This document shows positions 44,399 through 51,952 of a DNA stretch of 64,000 nucleotides, one piece after another. Each line of letters opens with the position of its first letter. Positions within the stretch are counted from its first letter, which is position 1. The notes under the pieces are model-generated. The model was not told the DNA's origin. It ran no database searches and worked only from the letters and a program-made list of their open reading frames with translations. This DNA is from Allobaculum mucilyticum. Its GTDB lineage: Bacteria; Bacillota_I; Bacilli_A; Erysipelotrichales; Erysipelotrichaceae. The translations under genes and the position numbers were made by a program. Location: the NCBI RefSeq assembly GCF_022701195.1, contig NZ_CP078089.1, forward strand, positions 1,054,001-1,118,000. The letters are read 5' to 3'.

Positions 44399-44458
44399 GG
44401 TTCAGCAAGCACGAAACCGGAGCTGTATTCTGACATCGTTCTGCTGAACCCTTTTCTT
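44399..44458 (+). terminator. Terminator of the merR-flavodoxin-acetyltransferase operon
   Basis: GGTTCAGCA / TGCTGAACC arms with a long internal loop that can fold further, followed by CTTTTCTT. Confidence 0.65.
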
Positions 44459-44500
44459 CCAAACGTTGTTCTGCCATCTGATGTATCGTTCCGGGCAGAA

Positions 44501-44526
44501 GAAAAGAGCCGGCATTTTACCGGCTC
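44501..44526 (-). terminator. Terminator of the Sel1-repeat gene, overlapping its stop
   Basis: On the minus strand GAGCCGG-taaaatg-CCGGCTC then TTTTC. The first arm includes part of the stop codon region of the gene. Confidence 0.75.
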
Positions 44527-45055
44527 AGTTGAGTCCGTTATGAACCAGATCGATCTGGTCAAGAAGCAGCTGCGCCTGACGGCTGTTCTGCCTGACGGCT
44601 GTCTCCAGCCAGTATCTGGCCAAGAACTGACTATGCCCAACCCATTTGCCGCTGCAGTACATCTTTCCTAACAGGATCTGCGCATCCACATATCCGCCCT
44701 GCGCGGCTTCGAACAGATATTCAAGTCCCTGCTCAGTGTCCAGTTCATCCGGCGGGCAGATGCTTCGGACGTTTCCCAGATAATACTGACTCAGAACGTA
44801 TTTTGCTTCATTGCTTCGGTTTTCCGCTGCAAGCTTGAGGAACTGGATGCCGCAGCGGGTGTCCCCGTCGATGAGCGATTTAACGCCCTCGATAAACTGC
44901 GCATGCGGTTCATCGCAGGCCAGCGCCCGGTCAAGCCAGCGTCTGGCATAATCCTGTTCCGGACGGTTGTTATACTCTTCATACAGAGCAAGACATGCTT
45001 TTCCATCACCGGTTGAGGCCTGCGCTTCAAGCTGTCTGAGAACTGCCATTTTCAT
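44525..45055 (-). CDS. Sel1-like repeat protein
   Basis: 176 aa of alpha-helical Sel1/TPR-like repeats: the pattern A-x-x-x-L-x-x-x-Y-x-x-G...A-x-x-W-L-x-x-A-A is seen at about 18-50 (ACLALYEEYNN...ARRWLDRAL), 52-80, 87-125 (YVLSQYYLGN...GLEYLFEAAQGG) and 126-160 (AQILLGKMYCSG...ARYWLETAV). Such proteins act as scaffolds for protein-protein contacts. Cytosolic, no signal peptide. AGGAGGG site before ATG 45055. Single-gene unit; the IS4-type element is inserted about 85 bp upstream of its start. Confidence 0.8.
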   Translation of the reverse strand: MKMAVLRQLEAQASTGDGKACLALYEEYNNRPEQDYARRWLDRALACDEPHAQFIEGVKSLIDGDTRCGIQFLKLAAENRSNEAKYVLSQYYLGNVRSICPPDELDTEQGLEYLFEAAQGGYVDAQILLGKMYCSGKWVGHSQFLARYWLETAVRQNSRQAQLLLDQIDLVHNGLN

Positions 45056-45140
45056 ATCCAGCCCTCCTCTCTGATTTAAGTGTAGACCATCCAGAGAGAC
45101 AAGCCACAGAAAGTGCTTAATTTCAGCCGTTTTTTCTCAT

Positions 45141-45147
45141 TTTTTTG
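45141..45147. repeat. Left target-site duplication of the IS4-type element
   Basis: TTTTTTG directly before the left inverted repeat; the same 7 bases occur at 46823-46829 directly after the right one. It is low complexity, so the match is less telling than a mixed sequence. Confidence 0.6.
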
Positions 45148-45171
45148 ACAATGTCATTAAGTTTAGTTGAT

Positions 45172-45218
45172 TGAGGCCTTTCCTCCTTGATTGGAGGAGA
45201 GGTCTCTTTTCTTTTGTC
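45172..45218 (+). terminator. Hairpin at the left end of the IS4-type element
   Basis: Stem AGGCCT-TT-CCTCC / GGAGG-AG-AGGTC followed by TCTTTTCTTTT. It blocks outside transcription from entering the transposase gene, as seen in many insertion sequences. Confidence 0.65.
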
Positions 45219-45346
45219 TTTTTTCTTAGCAGAACATATCGGTTATTTGTTTGTAATATTCGGTTTTTCGGGAATATCAGGTTGTTTTATAACTCAAATC
45301 GTGCGGCCGCTTCGCGGCCCGTTAAGTGACGGAAAGGAAAAATCTT

Positions 45347-46666
45347 ATGCCCTCACTTAACACATTCTGCAACCTGCAGTCGGCTGCTCTCAAGCGCTTC
45401 ATCAAAGAAGAAGCATCCAATTCTGACAATCTGCTCCACCCGGATTCTGACTTCTCTCGCTCCCGCAGGCTTTCCGCTGTCGATCTGGCAGCCGTGGCCT
45501 ACCAGACGGAAGATCGCTCGATCAACCGATCTCTTCCCATTCTTCCTGATTCTCTGTCCGACGTTTCTTTATCTGCCATTTCCCAGGGCAGACAGAAAAT
45601 CAGGTTCTTGCTTTACTCTCACGTCTTCTATCGCATGAACGATTTGTTCTCTTCGGAGGATGACAAAACGTTTCATGGATGGCGACTATTGAGCGTCGAC
45701 GGTTCTGAACTATCAGTCAGCCCCGATGGGAATGACATGTCTACCTATGGCGGATCGAAAAAGGGATCCAAGCACCATTTTTACCTTGCGAATCCGCTGT
45801 ATGACGTGCTCAACCATGTTTATCTCGATCTGGTGATGCAGCCAGGTTCTCAGAAGAACGAGGACTCAGCTTTTCTGGAGCTGGCTCAGCGATACGAAGG
45901 AGAAAAGGCGATCTTCATTTGCGACAGAGGCTATGAAGCGCTTATGACTTTCTATCGTCTGAATCAGACCGATAAGCATTTCGTCATCCGAATCAAGGAC
46001 GAATCTTCCTCTACCAGTATTCTGAAGCACTATCCAACACCAGATACTGAAGAATATGACATTCCATTCGATGTGACTTTGACGTGTAAAAACAACTCCC
46101 ATGTCAAGGCAAACTGGGAAACCTACAAATACATCTCGTCCTATTCAAAACATCCGGAATTCCAGAATGGAGTGACTGAACTGCCGCTCCACGGCAGAGT
46201 CGTACGCTATAAAACGGTCTGCGAAGGGATTGAGTCTTTCATCACACTTTTTACCAACCTGCCGTTTGATGAATTCACCACCGAGGATCTCTGTGAAATC
46301 TACCGACTCCGCTGGCAAATTGAGCTCTCGTATCGAGATATCAAAGAGCGGATTGGACTGAAGGATGTGCATGGACGCAAGAAGGAACTGGTCATTGGAG
46401 AAGTCTTCGCGAAAATGACGCTCTACAACCTGTATTCCCGGATCAGAAACAAGGTTGAAAACAGTCAGGAATTCGCTGAACGCTGCCGAAATGCCATGAA
46501 GAGGAAGTGGGAACAGAAGGCAGATTACGCATTTCTGATCACTGCGGTTCACGCGTTTCTATGGGACAGCGGAGTTTATACCGCAGACAAGCTGATCAAT
46601 TTGATCCTTCATAAGACGCAGTCCGTTCGTCCAGGGCGAGCGGATAAGCGCAAAAAGAAGCGCTGA
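45347..46666 (+). CDS. IS4-family transposase
   Basis: 439 aa from ATG 45347, preceded by GGAAAGGA; an in-frame GTG at 45326 lies upstream of that site. DDE features: LLSVDGSELSVSP (first Asp), FICDRGYEALMTF (second Asp) and the Y-x2-R-W-x-I-E-x-S-Y/F-R-D-x-K block seen here as YRLRWQIELSYRDIKERIG (Glu), the Y(2)R(3)E(6)K signature of IS4. Full length with a basic C-terminus (RPGRADKRKKKR). It catalyses cut-and-paste movement of the element. Confidence 0.92.
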   Translation: MPSLNTFCNLQSAALKRFIKEEASNSDNLLHPDSDFSRSRRLSAVDLAAVAYQTEDRSINRSLPILPDSLSDVSLSAISQGRQKIRFLLYSHVFYRMNDLFSSEDDKTFHGWRLLSVDGSELSVSPDGNDMSTYGGSKKGSKHHFYLANPLYDVLNHVYLDLVMQPGSQKNEDSAFLELAQRYEGEKAIFICDRGYEALMTFYRLNQTDKHFVIRIKDESSSTSILKHYPTPDTEEYDIPFDVTLTCKNNSHVKANWETYKYISSYSKHPEFQNGVTELPLHGRVVRYKTVCEGIESFITLFTNLPFDEFTTEDLCEIYRLRWQIELSYRDIKERIGLKDVHGRKKELVIGEVFAKMTLYNLYSRIRNKVENSQEFAERCRNAMKRKWEQKADYAFLITAVHAFLWDSGVYTADKLINLILHKTQSVRPGRADKRKKKR

Positions 46667-46822
46667 CCAAAAGTTCTGAGAATCGAGAAAGCCACCAGGT
46701 GATTTTTTTAAACAGGTAAATAATCACCCTTTTCGTCGTGCTCGACAGAAATCTGGACGCCAAAAATCACATGTAAGCTTAACGTTTGAGTGGACCTACC
46801 TTATCTAACTTAATGACATTGT

Positions 46823-46829
46823 TTTTTTG
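46823..46829. repeat. Right target-site duplication of the IS4-type element
   Basis: TTTTTTG, matching 45141-45147. Confidence 0.6.
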
Positions 46830-47104
46830 ATTTGAATTACTAGACAAAAAATATTTCAATGGTATAAAATTTACAATTTTCTTATTCCAAAGTACCATTG
46901 AAACAGTGTTTTCCTCAAGCAAATCTGGCACCAAACCATCCGGAAAAGACGGGTTTTCTTTCTTTTTGGGCGGTCCAATTTTCAGATTCTTTCGATGGAT
47001 TGAGCTGAGTGTTCTTTTACGGAAGATCCTGCTTCTTTACAAAGCGACAAATGTTCGTTTTTCAGAATTTCTTCTACAATAGAACCAGAAGGAGATGTTA
47101 TTAC
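46830..47104. other. Region between the IS element and the HesB-like gene
   Basis: AT-rich 275 bp. It includes the ribosome site AGAAGGAGATG of the next gene and presumably its promoter. A longer frame runs in from 47009 but lacks signals. Confidence 0.35.
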
Positions 47105-47542
47105 ATGCTTACAATTACTGAACCCGCAGTGGCGGAACTGAAAAAAATTATGGCTGAGAACGGAGCTGACGGTCTTCAGGCAGTACTTGCCCAGACCTGC
47201 TGCAGCGTATCCCCTGTTTTCCAGATGGTTCGTTTTGATGAAGGCGATGAGCCTGTTGAAATTTCCGGCATTAAAATTCTGATGGATGACGACACAAAAG
47301 CTGTTGTTGATGAAGCCATCATCGATGTCCAGGACGGCGAACTGATGGTTTTCATGCCTGCACAGGGCGGCGGATGCTGCGGAGGTCATGGCGGTCATGA
47401 CCACGATGGCGGATGCTGCGGAGGTCACGGCGATCACGACCATGATGGCGGATGCTGTGGAGGCCATGGCGACCACGATCACGACGGCGGATGCTGCGGC
47501 GGTCATGGCGATCATGAAGGCGGATGCTGCCACAACGAATAA
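47105..47542 (+). CDS. HesB/IscA-like protein with a tandem Cys/His metal-binding tail
   Basis: 145 aa from ATG 47105 (AGAAGGAGATG upstream). Residues 1-86 resemble the HesB/IscA fold (MLTITEPAVAELKKIM...; VEISGIKILMDDDTKAVVDEAIIDVQDGEL) but the cluster-binding Cys of true A-type carriers are not in place; a TCCS pair sits at about 34-37. Residues 89-145 are four tandem 13-aa units of the form GGCCGGHGDHDHD plus a last partial unit ending GGCCHNE: about 10 Cys and over 10 His in 57 residues. The tail should bind several thiophilic or borderline metals (Zn, Ni, Cu or Co). Likely a metal store, chaperone or Fe-S related protein; the exact role is not known to me. Terminator at 47619-47655. Confidence 0.75.
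   Translation: MLTITEPAVAELKKIMAENGADGLQAVLAQTCCSVSPVFQMVRFDEGDEPVEISGIKILMDDDTKAVVDEAIIDVQDGELMVFMPAQGGGCCGGHGGHDHDGGCCGGHGDHDHDGGCCGGHGDHDHDGGCCGGHGDHEGGCCHNE
47369..47542 (+). repeat. 39-bp tandem repeats coding for the metal-binding tail
   Basis: Units start at 47369, 47408, 47447 and 47486, each beginning GGCGGATGCTG, with a shorter last unit from 47519. The copies differ slightly at third positions, so they are not brand new. Confidence 0.85.
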
Positions 47543-47618
47543 GCCGTTTTCCCGCTTTTTCTTCCCTGTCTGTGCGTCTTAGTCTGACAGACAGACCTAC
47601 ATTTCGAACAGAAAACAG

Positions 47619-47655
47619 ATCCCCGCGCGGTTTGGTCCGTGCGGGGATTTTTTAA
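47619..47655 (+). terminator. Terminator of the HesB-like gene
   Basis: GATCCCCGCGCGG / CCGTGCGGGGAT stem followed by TTTTTT. Also positioned to act on the convergent GNAT gene. Confidence 0.85.
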
Positions 47656-47697
47656 GTTCGGTTTAATTATTTCTATATCTTCCTGGATCGGTGCTGC

Positions 47698-48561
47698 TTA
47701 TTTCAGTTTCAGCACGTTCTTGTAAACGCCATCGACAGCTTTGAAGCCTTCTTTTTCAAGAAGCTCTCCTGGCAGTCCGGCTGCATAGACCTGCGGCAGT
47801 TTGCGGCGTTTTGCTTCTTCAAGCAGACGGGTAAGGATTTCTTTTTCGTATCCATTGCCTTTGAGCTCTTCGTCACACCAGAAATCGCACAGATAGCCGA
47901 TTCGGCCGTCGGTCTGTTCCGGTGTTGGAGGCGTGAAAATCCAGGCGATGCCGCCAGTAGCGACAATGCGGTTTTTCCACCAGGCAAAGATCTGGTGCAG
48001 AGCACCGCTGCGCATCTGGGCTGCAAAGTAGCGCTCGAGTTCAAAATCGAGGCTGTCATCTTCAACGCCGAGTTCTTTTTTGCGCAGTTCAACGAGTTTG
48101 GGGATATCGTTGCGAACCGCACGGCGGTAAACGATCTTCGGCACTTCTTCAAAAGCAACCTCATTTGCCTGGCACCAGTCTTTAGCAAACTGCATGTAGC
48201 GGTCGTCTTCGTACTCATACCACTCATTGAGCAGACCATACTGGCTGACTGCGTTTTTAAAACGCTTGAAGATGCCTTTTCCTCCGCTAAGAGCAGTAGT
48301 CAGTGCATCTTTGGCTGCGCCATCGGGCAGCGTCCATGAGTATTCACGCATCATGTGGATATCTCCGGCATCCCGGCTGTCTGGGATCAGAATCAGATCC
48401 TCATACTGCTTATCAATTTCGTCATCAATTTCCATCAGTTCACGTGTCGACAGGTGTTCGTCACGCATGATGATTTCTCCCGAACGGGTATTGAGATAGT
48501 ACTCAACTGAATTGCTTCCGCCCTGAATCGCATCAACAATATCGTCAAGATCGATTACCAT
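47698..48561 (-). CDS. UPF0158-GNAT acetyltransferase fusion
   Basis: 287 aa. Residues 1-135 look like UPF0158 (MVIDLDDIVDAIQGG; VEYYLNTRSGEII; FKNAVSQYGLLNEWYEYEDDRYMQFAKDWC). Residues 140-287 form a GNAT domain (YRRAVRNDIPKLVELRKKELG; RIVATGGIAWI; CDFWCDEELKGNGYEKEILTRLLEEAKRR; a variant of the acetyl-CoA loop where Q/R-x-x-G-x-G/A is ELKGNGYEKE). The fusion suggests that the UPF0158 part recognises the acetylation substrate. Ribosome site GGAGGAAATT before ATG 48561 and an extended -10 promoter at 48630-48638. Confidence 0.75.
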   Translation of the reverse strand: MVIDLDDIVDAIQGGSNSVEYYLNTRSGEIIMRDEHLSTRELMEIDDEIDKQYEDLILIPDSRDAGDIHMMREYSWTLPDGAAKDALTTALSGGKGIFKRFKNAVSQYGLLNEWYEYEDDRYMQFAKDWCQANEVAFEEVPKIVYRRAVRNDIPKLVELRKKELGVEDDSLDFELERYFAAQMRSGALHQIFAWWKNRIVATGGIAWIFTPPTPEQTDGRIGYLCDFWCDEELKGNGYEKEILTRLLEEAKRRKLPQVYAAGLPGELLEKEGFKAVDGVYKNVLKLK

Positions 48562-48629
48562 AATTTCCTCCTCCGGCAGATCGAATGCCGGTCATTGCGG
48601 TGCCGGTTTTCTTACCGGCAAGTGCTTCT

Positions 48630-48638
48630 ATTATATCA
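48630..48638 (-). promoter_or_regulatory. Extended -10 promoter of the UPF0158-GNAT gene
   Basis: TGATATAAT on the minus strand, a perfect extended -10. A hairpin TGCCGGT/ACCGGCA lies between it and the gene (about 48600-48620). Confidence 0.6.
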
Positions 48639-48679
48639 GTCCTGCTCAAACAGACTCTACATGCCTGGAATTCTCTGCT

Positions 48680-51600
48680 TCAGCGTCCTGTTTTTTCTTT
48701 CTGCTTCTGAAGCTGAATCAGGCGCAGTTCCTCACGGCGTCGGACATCAAGCAGCTCGTCTGCATCGCGTCTGGAGACCAGCCGCAGCAGACCGCCGCTC
48801 ATGGACGCTGCTGTAAAGAGCGTGCCATACCAGATAATCTCCTGATCAATGATCAGACAGGGAGCCGTCACTCTGGGATGCAGGTGCAGATGAAGTCCGG
48901 CTTGCCAGAAGGCCTGACGAAGAACTTCGGATGCTTCTTCCAGAAACAGATCGACGCGTACGCCCCGGTTAGCCGCTTTAGACAGAAGAGGAACAAGGAT
49001 GCGTGCCTGGTTGCCGTCAAGATAGCGGGCACAGAGTGCAATGCGTGTTTTTGCCTTGCGTAGATCCGTCAGCAGAGGATCTTTCCACGTCTCTTCCAGA
49101 TAATACTGACCGTTTCGATCCGTGTTCTGACTCGATTCCGGCGTACCGATCTGGTAGCCCTGCTTGATGTATTCTTGAAGCCGGTCGCGGTACATCCGCT
49201 CAAACATTGGCGTCTGTACATCCGCATAGTCATAGACAATGGCAGTATCCTTGCCTTCTGTCTGCCGGTGAATTCGGCCGATGGACTGAGATACGGATGT
49301 TTTGGAATGAATCGGCAGGGCAAGCATCAGCGTATCGAGATCCGGAAAGTCGAATCCCTCACTCACACTCGCATACGTGCCAATCAGAACCGTCTTCCGT
49401 GCCGGGCCACCGGCTTTTTTTGCGGCTGTGATGGCCTTCAGTTTTGCGGCATTGGCCTGCTTTTCTTTCGGATCGCCGGCATAGATGAGCAGATCCGTCT
49501 TTTCATCCGGTTCAAGAAGTCTGGCCAGCAGTCTGGCATGTTCAACAAAGCGGGTCAGCACAAGAACCGTCCGGCCATTATTCAGCGCTTCTTTTACATC
49601 ATCAATGATCTGCGCGTTTCGCAGCGGATGGAGCGAAGCTTCCTGACACAGACGCAGGAAGTCATTTTCCTGAACGTCATCGCTCATAAACGAAGTAAAG
49701 CGCGGGCACACCAGACGGAAGAACGACTGGCCGGCCATCTGATCTTTCGAACTGAATGACGCCGCAATTTCGCCAAGCTGCCAGTACATCGACGGGCTCT
49801 TGCGGTCCGTTCGCTCCGGCGTTGCACTGAAGCCGTATACATAGCGGCTTGGAACATGGTCGAGCACCTGCTGATAGGTTGTCGCTGAGGCGTGGTGGCA
49901 CTCATCCACCAGGACCATTCCGTAGTTTGAAAGAATCGAATCCAGATCTTTTCTTCCAGATAAAGAGGGCACCATCGCCAGATCCACCCGGCCATTCAGC
50001 GTATTGGTTGCACCCTGCAGTACGCCGATTTTTCCCGGATAGTTTTTCGACGGCGCTTTCCAGGATTCAAAAGCCGGATCGTCAAAGCGCAGGAAGCGGT
50101 TGAGTGCGCCCACCCAGCCCTGCAGAATTTCCTTGGAATTGACCAGAACCAGCGTCGGCGTCTTCTTCTTTGCGATCAGCGATGCGCCGATAACCGTTTT
50201 ACCCGTTCCAGTTGCCGCCTGCAGAATGCCGTTCTCTTTTTGAAGCAGAGCAGCCTGCAGCGGAACCTGTTCGGATCGGAGCTTCTCGGTAAAGGAAAGA
50301 CCAAGTTCAGGCGGATCGGATCGCAGATCCTCAACTGTATAATCGATATTTCTTGACTGGAAATAGGATTCAAGCGTATCAAGCAGTGCCCGGGGCAGCG
50401 AAAGCCATCTTGAGCCATCCGTATCGGTTTCCACCCGGCCAAGGGCGATCACCCGGCTTCCATTTGTATACTTGGCTTTCTTTTTTGTGTATTCCGGATT
50501 CCAGTAGCAGGCAAGCGAGCGGATTTCGGCCTGCATGGGTGCTGAAAACTGATCGGCCCGCACGCGCAGACGTTCACGCTGTTCAATGCACACAGGTCCC
50601 GCCAGTTTATTCTCACTTTTCTGTGAACTTTCTGCCTGTTCTGCCATCGAGGAAAAGAGATCCAGCACTGGCTGCGGCATGGCCGTTGGCTGAAGAATTG
50701 CCTTTGGATCTTCTTCAAACAGTCTCTCGCACCGGTTATCCCGGGTCTGGCGGATCTGCAGATCTGCTGTTTTAAGCGAAACTCTGTGAACCAAACTAAG
50801 GCGTTCAAACGGATTCTGCGCAAGACTTCCATCTTCATTCAAAAACGCACTGTCCTGCCAGTCGGCATCCGGATTTCCTGCCCGACCGGTAAACAGACCG
50901 CGCAGCGGCAGCTCAAGCGTTCCGCCAAAACTGTTCTTTTCCAGCATGGCGCCTGCCGGGAAAATACCGTCAAACGCTTCGGTACTCTGCAGAATGCCTT
51001 CGGCATAGGCGTTGAGAAGCAGCGAGAGCACAAACCGGCTTGCTCGGTTGGCATCAATGGGGATTTCAAAGAAAAACCACAGCCGCAGACTGTCCCGGTC
51101 GACACTGACATGGCTGATCCGCAGTTCACACAGTGTATCGATGCCCTGCATGGAGGCATAGCAGACAATCTGTTCCATCTGCTCATAGCGGTCTTCACCT
51201 TTGAGCGTAATCGAGGCAAACGCAATCGTTCCATCATCCAGAATCGGTGTAATGGCTACATCTTCCCGGTTGGCAAAATGGTCGCGCAGCGTCTTGGGCG
51301 AAAGCGGGGCAAGCGGTCGTTTGGCACACTGCATACAGTCGATCCGGCGTGCTCCGGCTTCATTTTTGGGGCAGTCCGGCTCAAAACGACGATTGCAGGG
51401 TACATAGAAGTAGCCGTTGCGGCTGCGCAGGCGCCATCCGCCATCTCTTCCTTTGAAATACGACAGGAACAGGTTCGCGTATTCCAGCGTCAGCGCCGGT
51501 TCGCTCATGCGTTTCCAGGTGGAAACAGCCTGTCTGGAAAGTTCGGCTTCTGTCGGCTTTTCAATCTCAATCGCCGCTTCTTCATTCTGTCTGGAAGAAC

Positions 51601-51904
51601 CGGTATCCGACGAACGGACGTCAGCGTGTTCAGGTGCGTTTTCTGCCTGCTTCGTTTCCTTTGGAGAAGCTGCTTCCAAAGAAGGAATCTCTTCTTTTGA
51701 TATCTTCTCTTTCTGTGCTTTTTCCGGCTGTGTCTCTGCTTTTGGTTCTGTCCTGACCGCAGATTTTTCAGCAGGAGAAGCCATCCAGGCAGCCCGTTCA
51801 TACGGGATATGACTGGCATCGAGCAGTGCATACAGGCGCTCAATTTCTGCGGCGAGCTCCTCCTTTTTTGGCAGGGCTGGCCGTTTTTTCTTTGGTTCTG
51901 CCAT
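48680..51904 (-). CDS. TOTE-like protein: AEP-primase-like domain, SF2 helicase, PLD-like domain
   Basis: 1074 aa. N-terminal coiled and acidic/Ala-rich linker (1-135). Residues about 150-390 resemble the TOTE-type archaeo-eukaryotic primase domain: SYFKGRDGGWRLRSRNG, four Cys in C-x(7)-C...CMQC, GIFPAGAMLEKNSFGGTLELP. However, where family members have the catalytic DxD there is I232-T-L234, and the H of the later S-G-x-G-x-H motif is replaced (VDRDSLRLWFFFE, Arg274). Residues about 530-930 are an SF2 helicase with intact motifs: ATGTGKT (Lys569), DECHH (667-671), GFSATPERTD, SIGRIHRQTEGKD. The C-terminal PLD-like region has T-A-P-x4-D1020 in place of H-x-K-x4-D. Likely DNA-acting, possibly defence-related. 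It lies 48 bp after DUF1848 on the same strand. Confidence 0.75.
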   Translation of the reverse strand: MAEPKKKRPALPKKEELAAEIERLYALLDASHIPYERAAWMASPAEKSAVRTEPKAETQPEKAQKEKISKEEIPSLEAASPKETKQAENAPEHADVRSSDTGSSRQNEEAAIEIEKPTEAELSRQAVSTWKRMSEPALTLEYANLFLSYFKGRDGGWRLRSRNGYFYVPCNRRFEPDCPKNEAGARRIDCMQCAKRPLAPLSPKTLRDHFANREDVAITPILDDGTIAFASITLKGEDRYEQMEQIVCYASMQGIDTLCELRISHVSVDRDSLRLWFFFEIPIDANRASRFVLSLLLNAYAEGILQSTEAFDGIFPAGAMLEKNSFGGTLELPLRGLFTGRAGNPDADWQDSAFLNEDGSLAQNPFERLSLVHRVSLKTADLQIRQTRDNRCERLFEEDPKAILQPTAMPQPVLDLFSSMAEQAESSQKSENKLAGPVCIEQRERLRVRADQFSAPMQAEIRSLACYWNPEYTKKKAKYTNGSRVIALGRVETDTDGSRWLSLPRALLDTLESYFQSRNIDYTVEDLRSDPPELGLSFTEKLRSEQVPLQAALLQKENGILQAATGTGKTVIGASLIAKKKTPTLVLVNSKEILQGWVGALNRFLRFDDPAFESWKAPSKNYPGKIGVLQGATNTLNGRVDLAMVPSLSGRKDLDSILSNYGMVLVDECHHASATTYQQVLDHVPSRYVYGFSATPERTDRKSPSMYWQLGEIAASFSSKDQMAGQSFFRLVCPRFTSFMSDDVQENDFLRLCQEASLHPLRNAQIIDDVKEALNNGRTVLVLTRFVEHARLLARLLEPDEKTDLLIYAGDPKEKQANAAKLKAITAAKKAGGPARKTVLIGTYASVSEGFDFPDLDTLMLALPIHSKTSVSQSIGRIHRQTEGKDTAIVYDYADVQTPMFERMYRDRLQEYIKQGYQIGTPESSQNTDRNGQYYLEETWKDPLLTDLRKAKTRIALCARYLDGNQARILVPLLSKAANRGVRVDLFLEEASEVLRQAFWQAGLHLHLHPRVTAPCLIIDQEIIWYGTLFTAASMSGGLLRLVSRRDADELLDVRRREELRLIQLQKQKEKTGR

Positions 51905-51952
51905 AGATGGCCTCCTTTCTTTTCTTATTCTGTTTGGTTCTCTGCATCCGGT

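Larger units (their letters stand above)
45148..46822 (+). mobile_element. Complete IS4-type insertion sequence, 1675 bp
   Basis: Bounded by a perfect 16-bp inverted repeat ACAATGTCATTAAGTT (45148-45163; complement at 46807-46822) with a 7-bp duplication TTTTTTG on both sides. It carries a single full-length transposase gene. A strong hairpin with T run near the left end (about 45175-45218) would stop read-through from outside. It appears intact and possibly active. It lies between the Sel1-repeat gene and the HesB-like gene and disrupts neither coding region. Confidence 0.85.

Noticed and set aside
47369-47542. 39-bp tandem repeats considered as a CRISPR-like array
   Set aside because: The repeats are contiguous, in frame and coding (GGCCGGHGDHDHD), without spacers.
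50786-51700. 304-codon plus-strand open frame opposite the TOTE-like gene
   Set aside because: Shadow of the AEP-like domain codons; no signals of its own.
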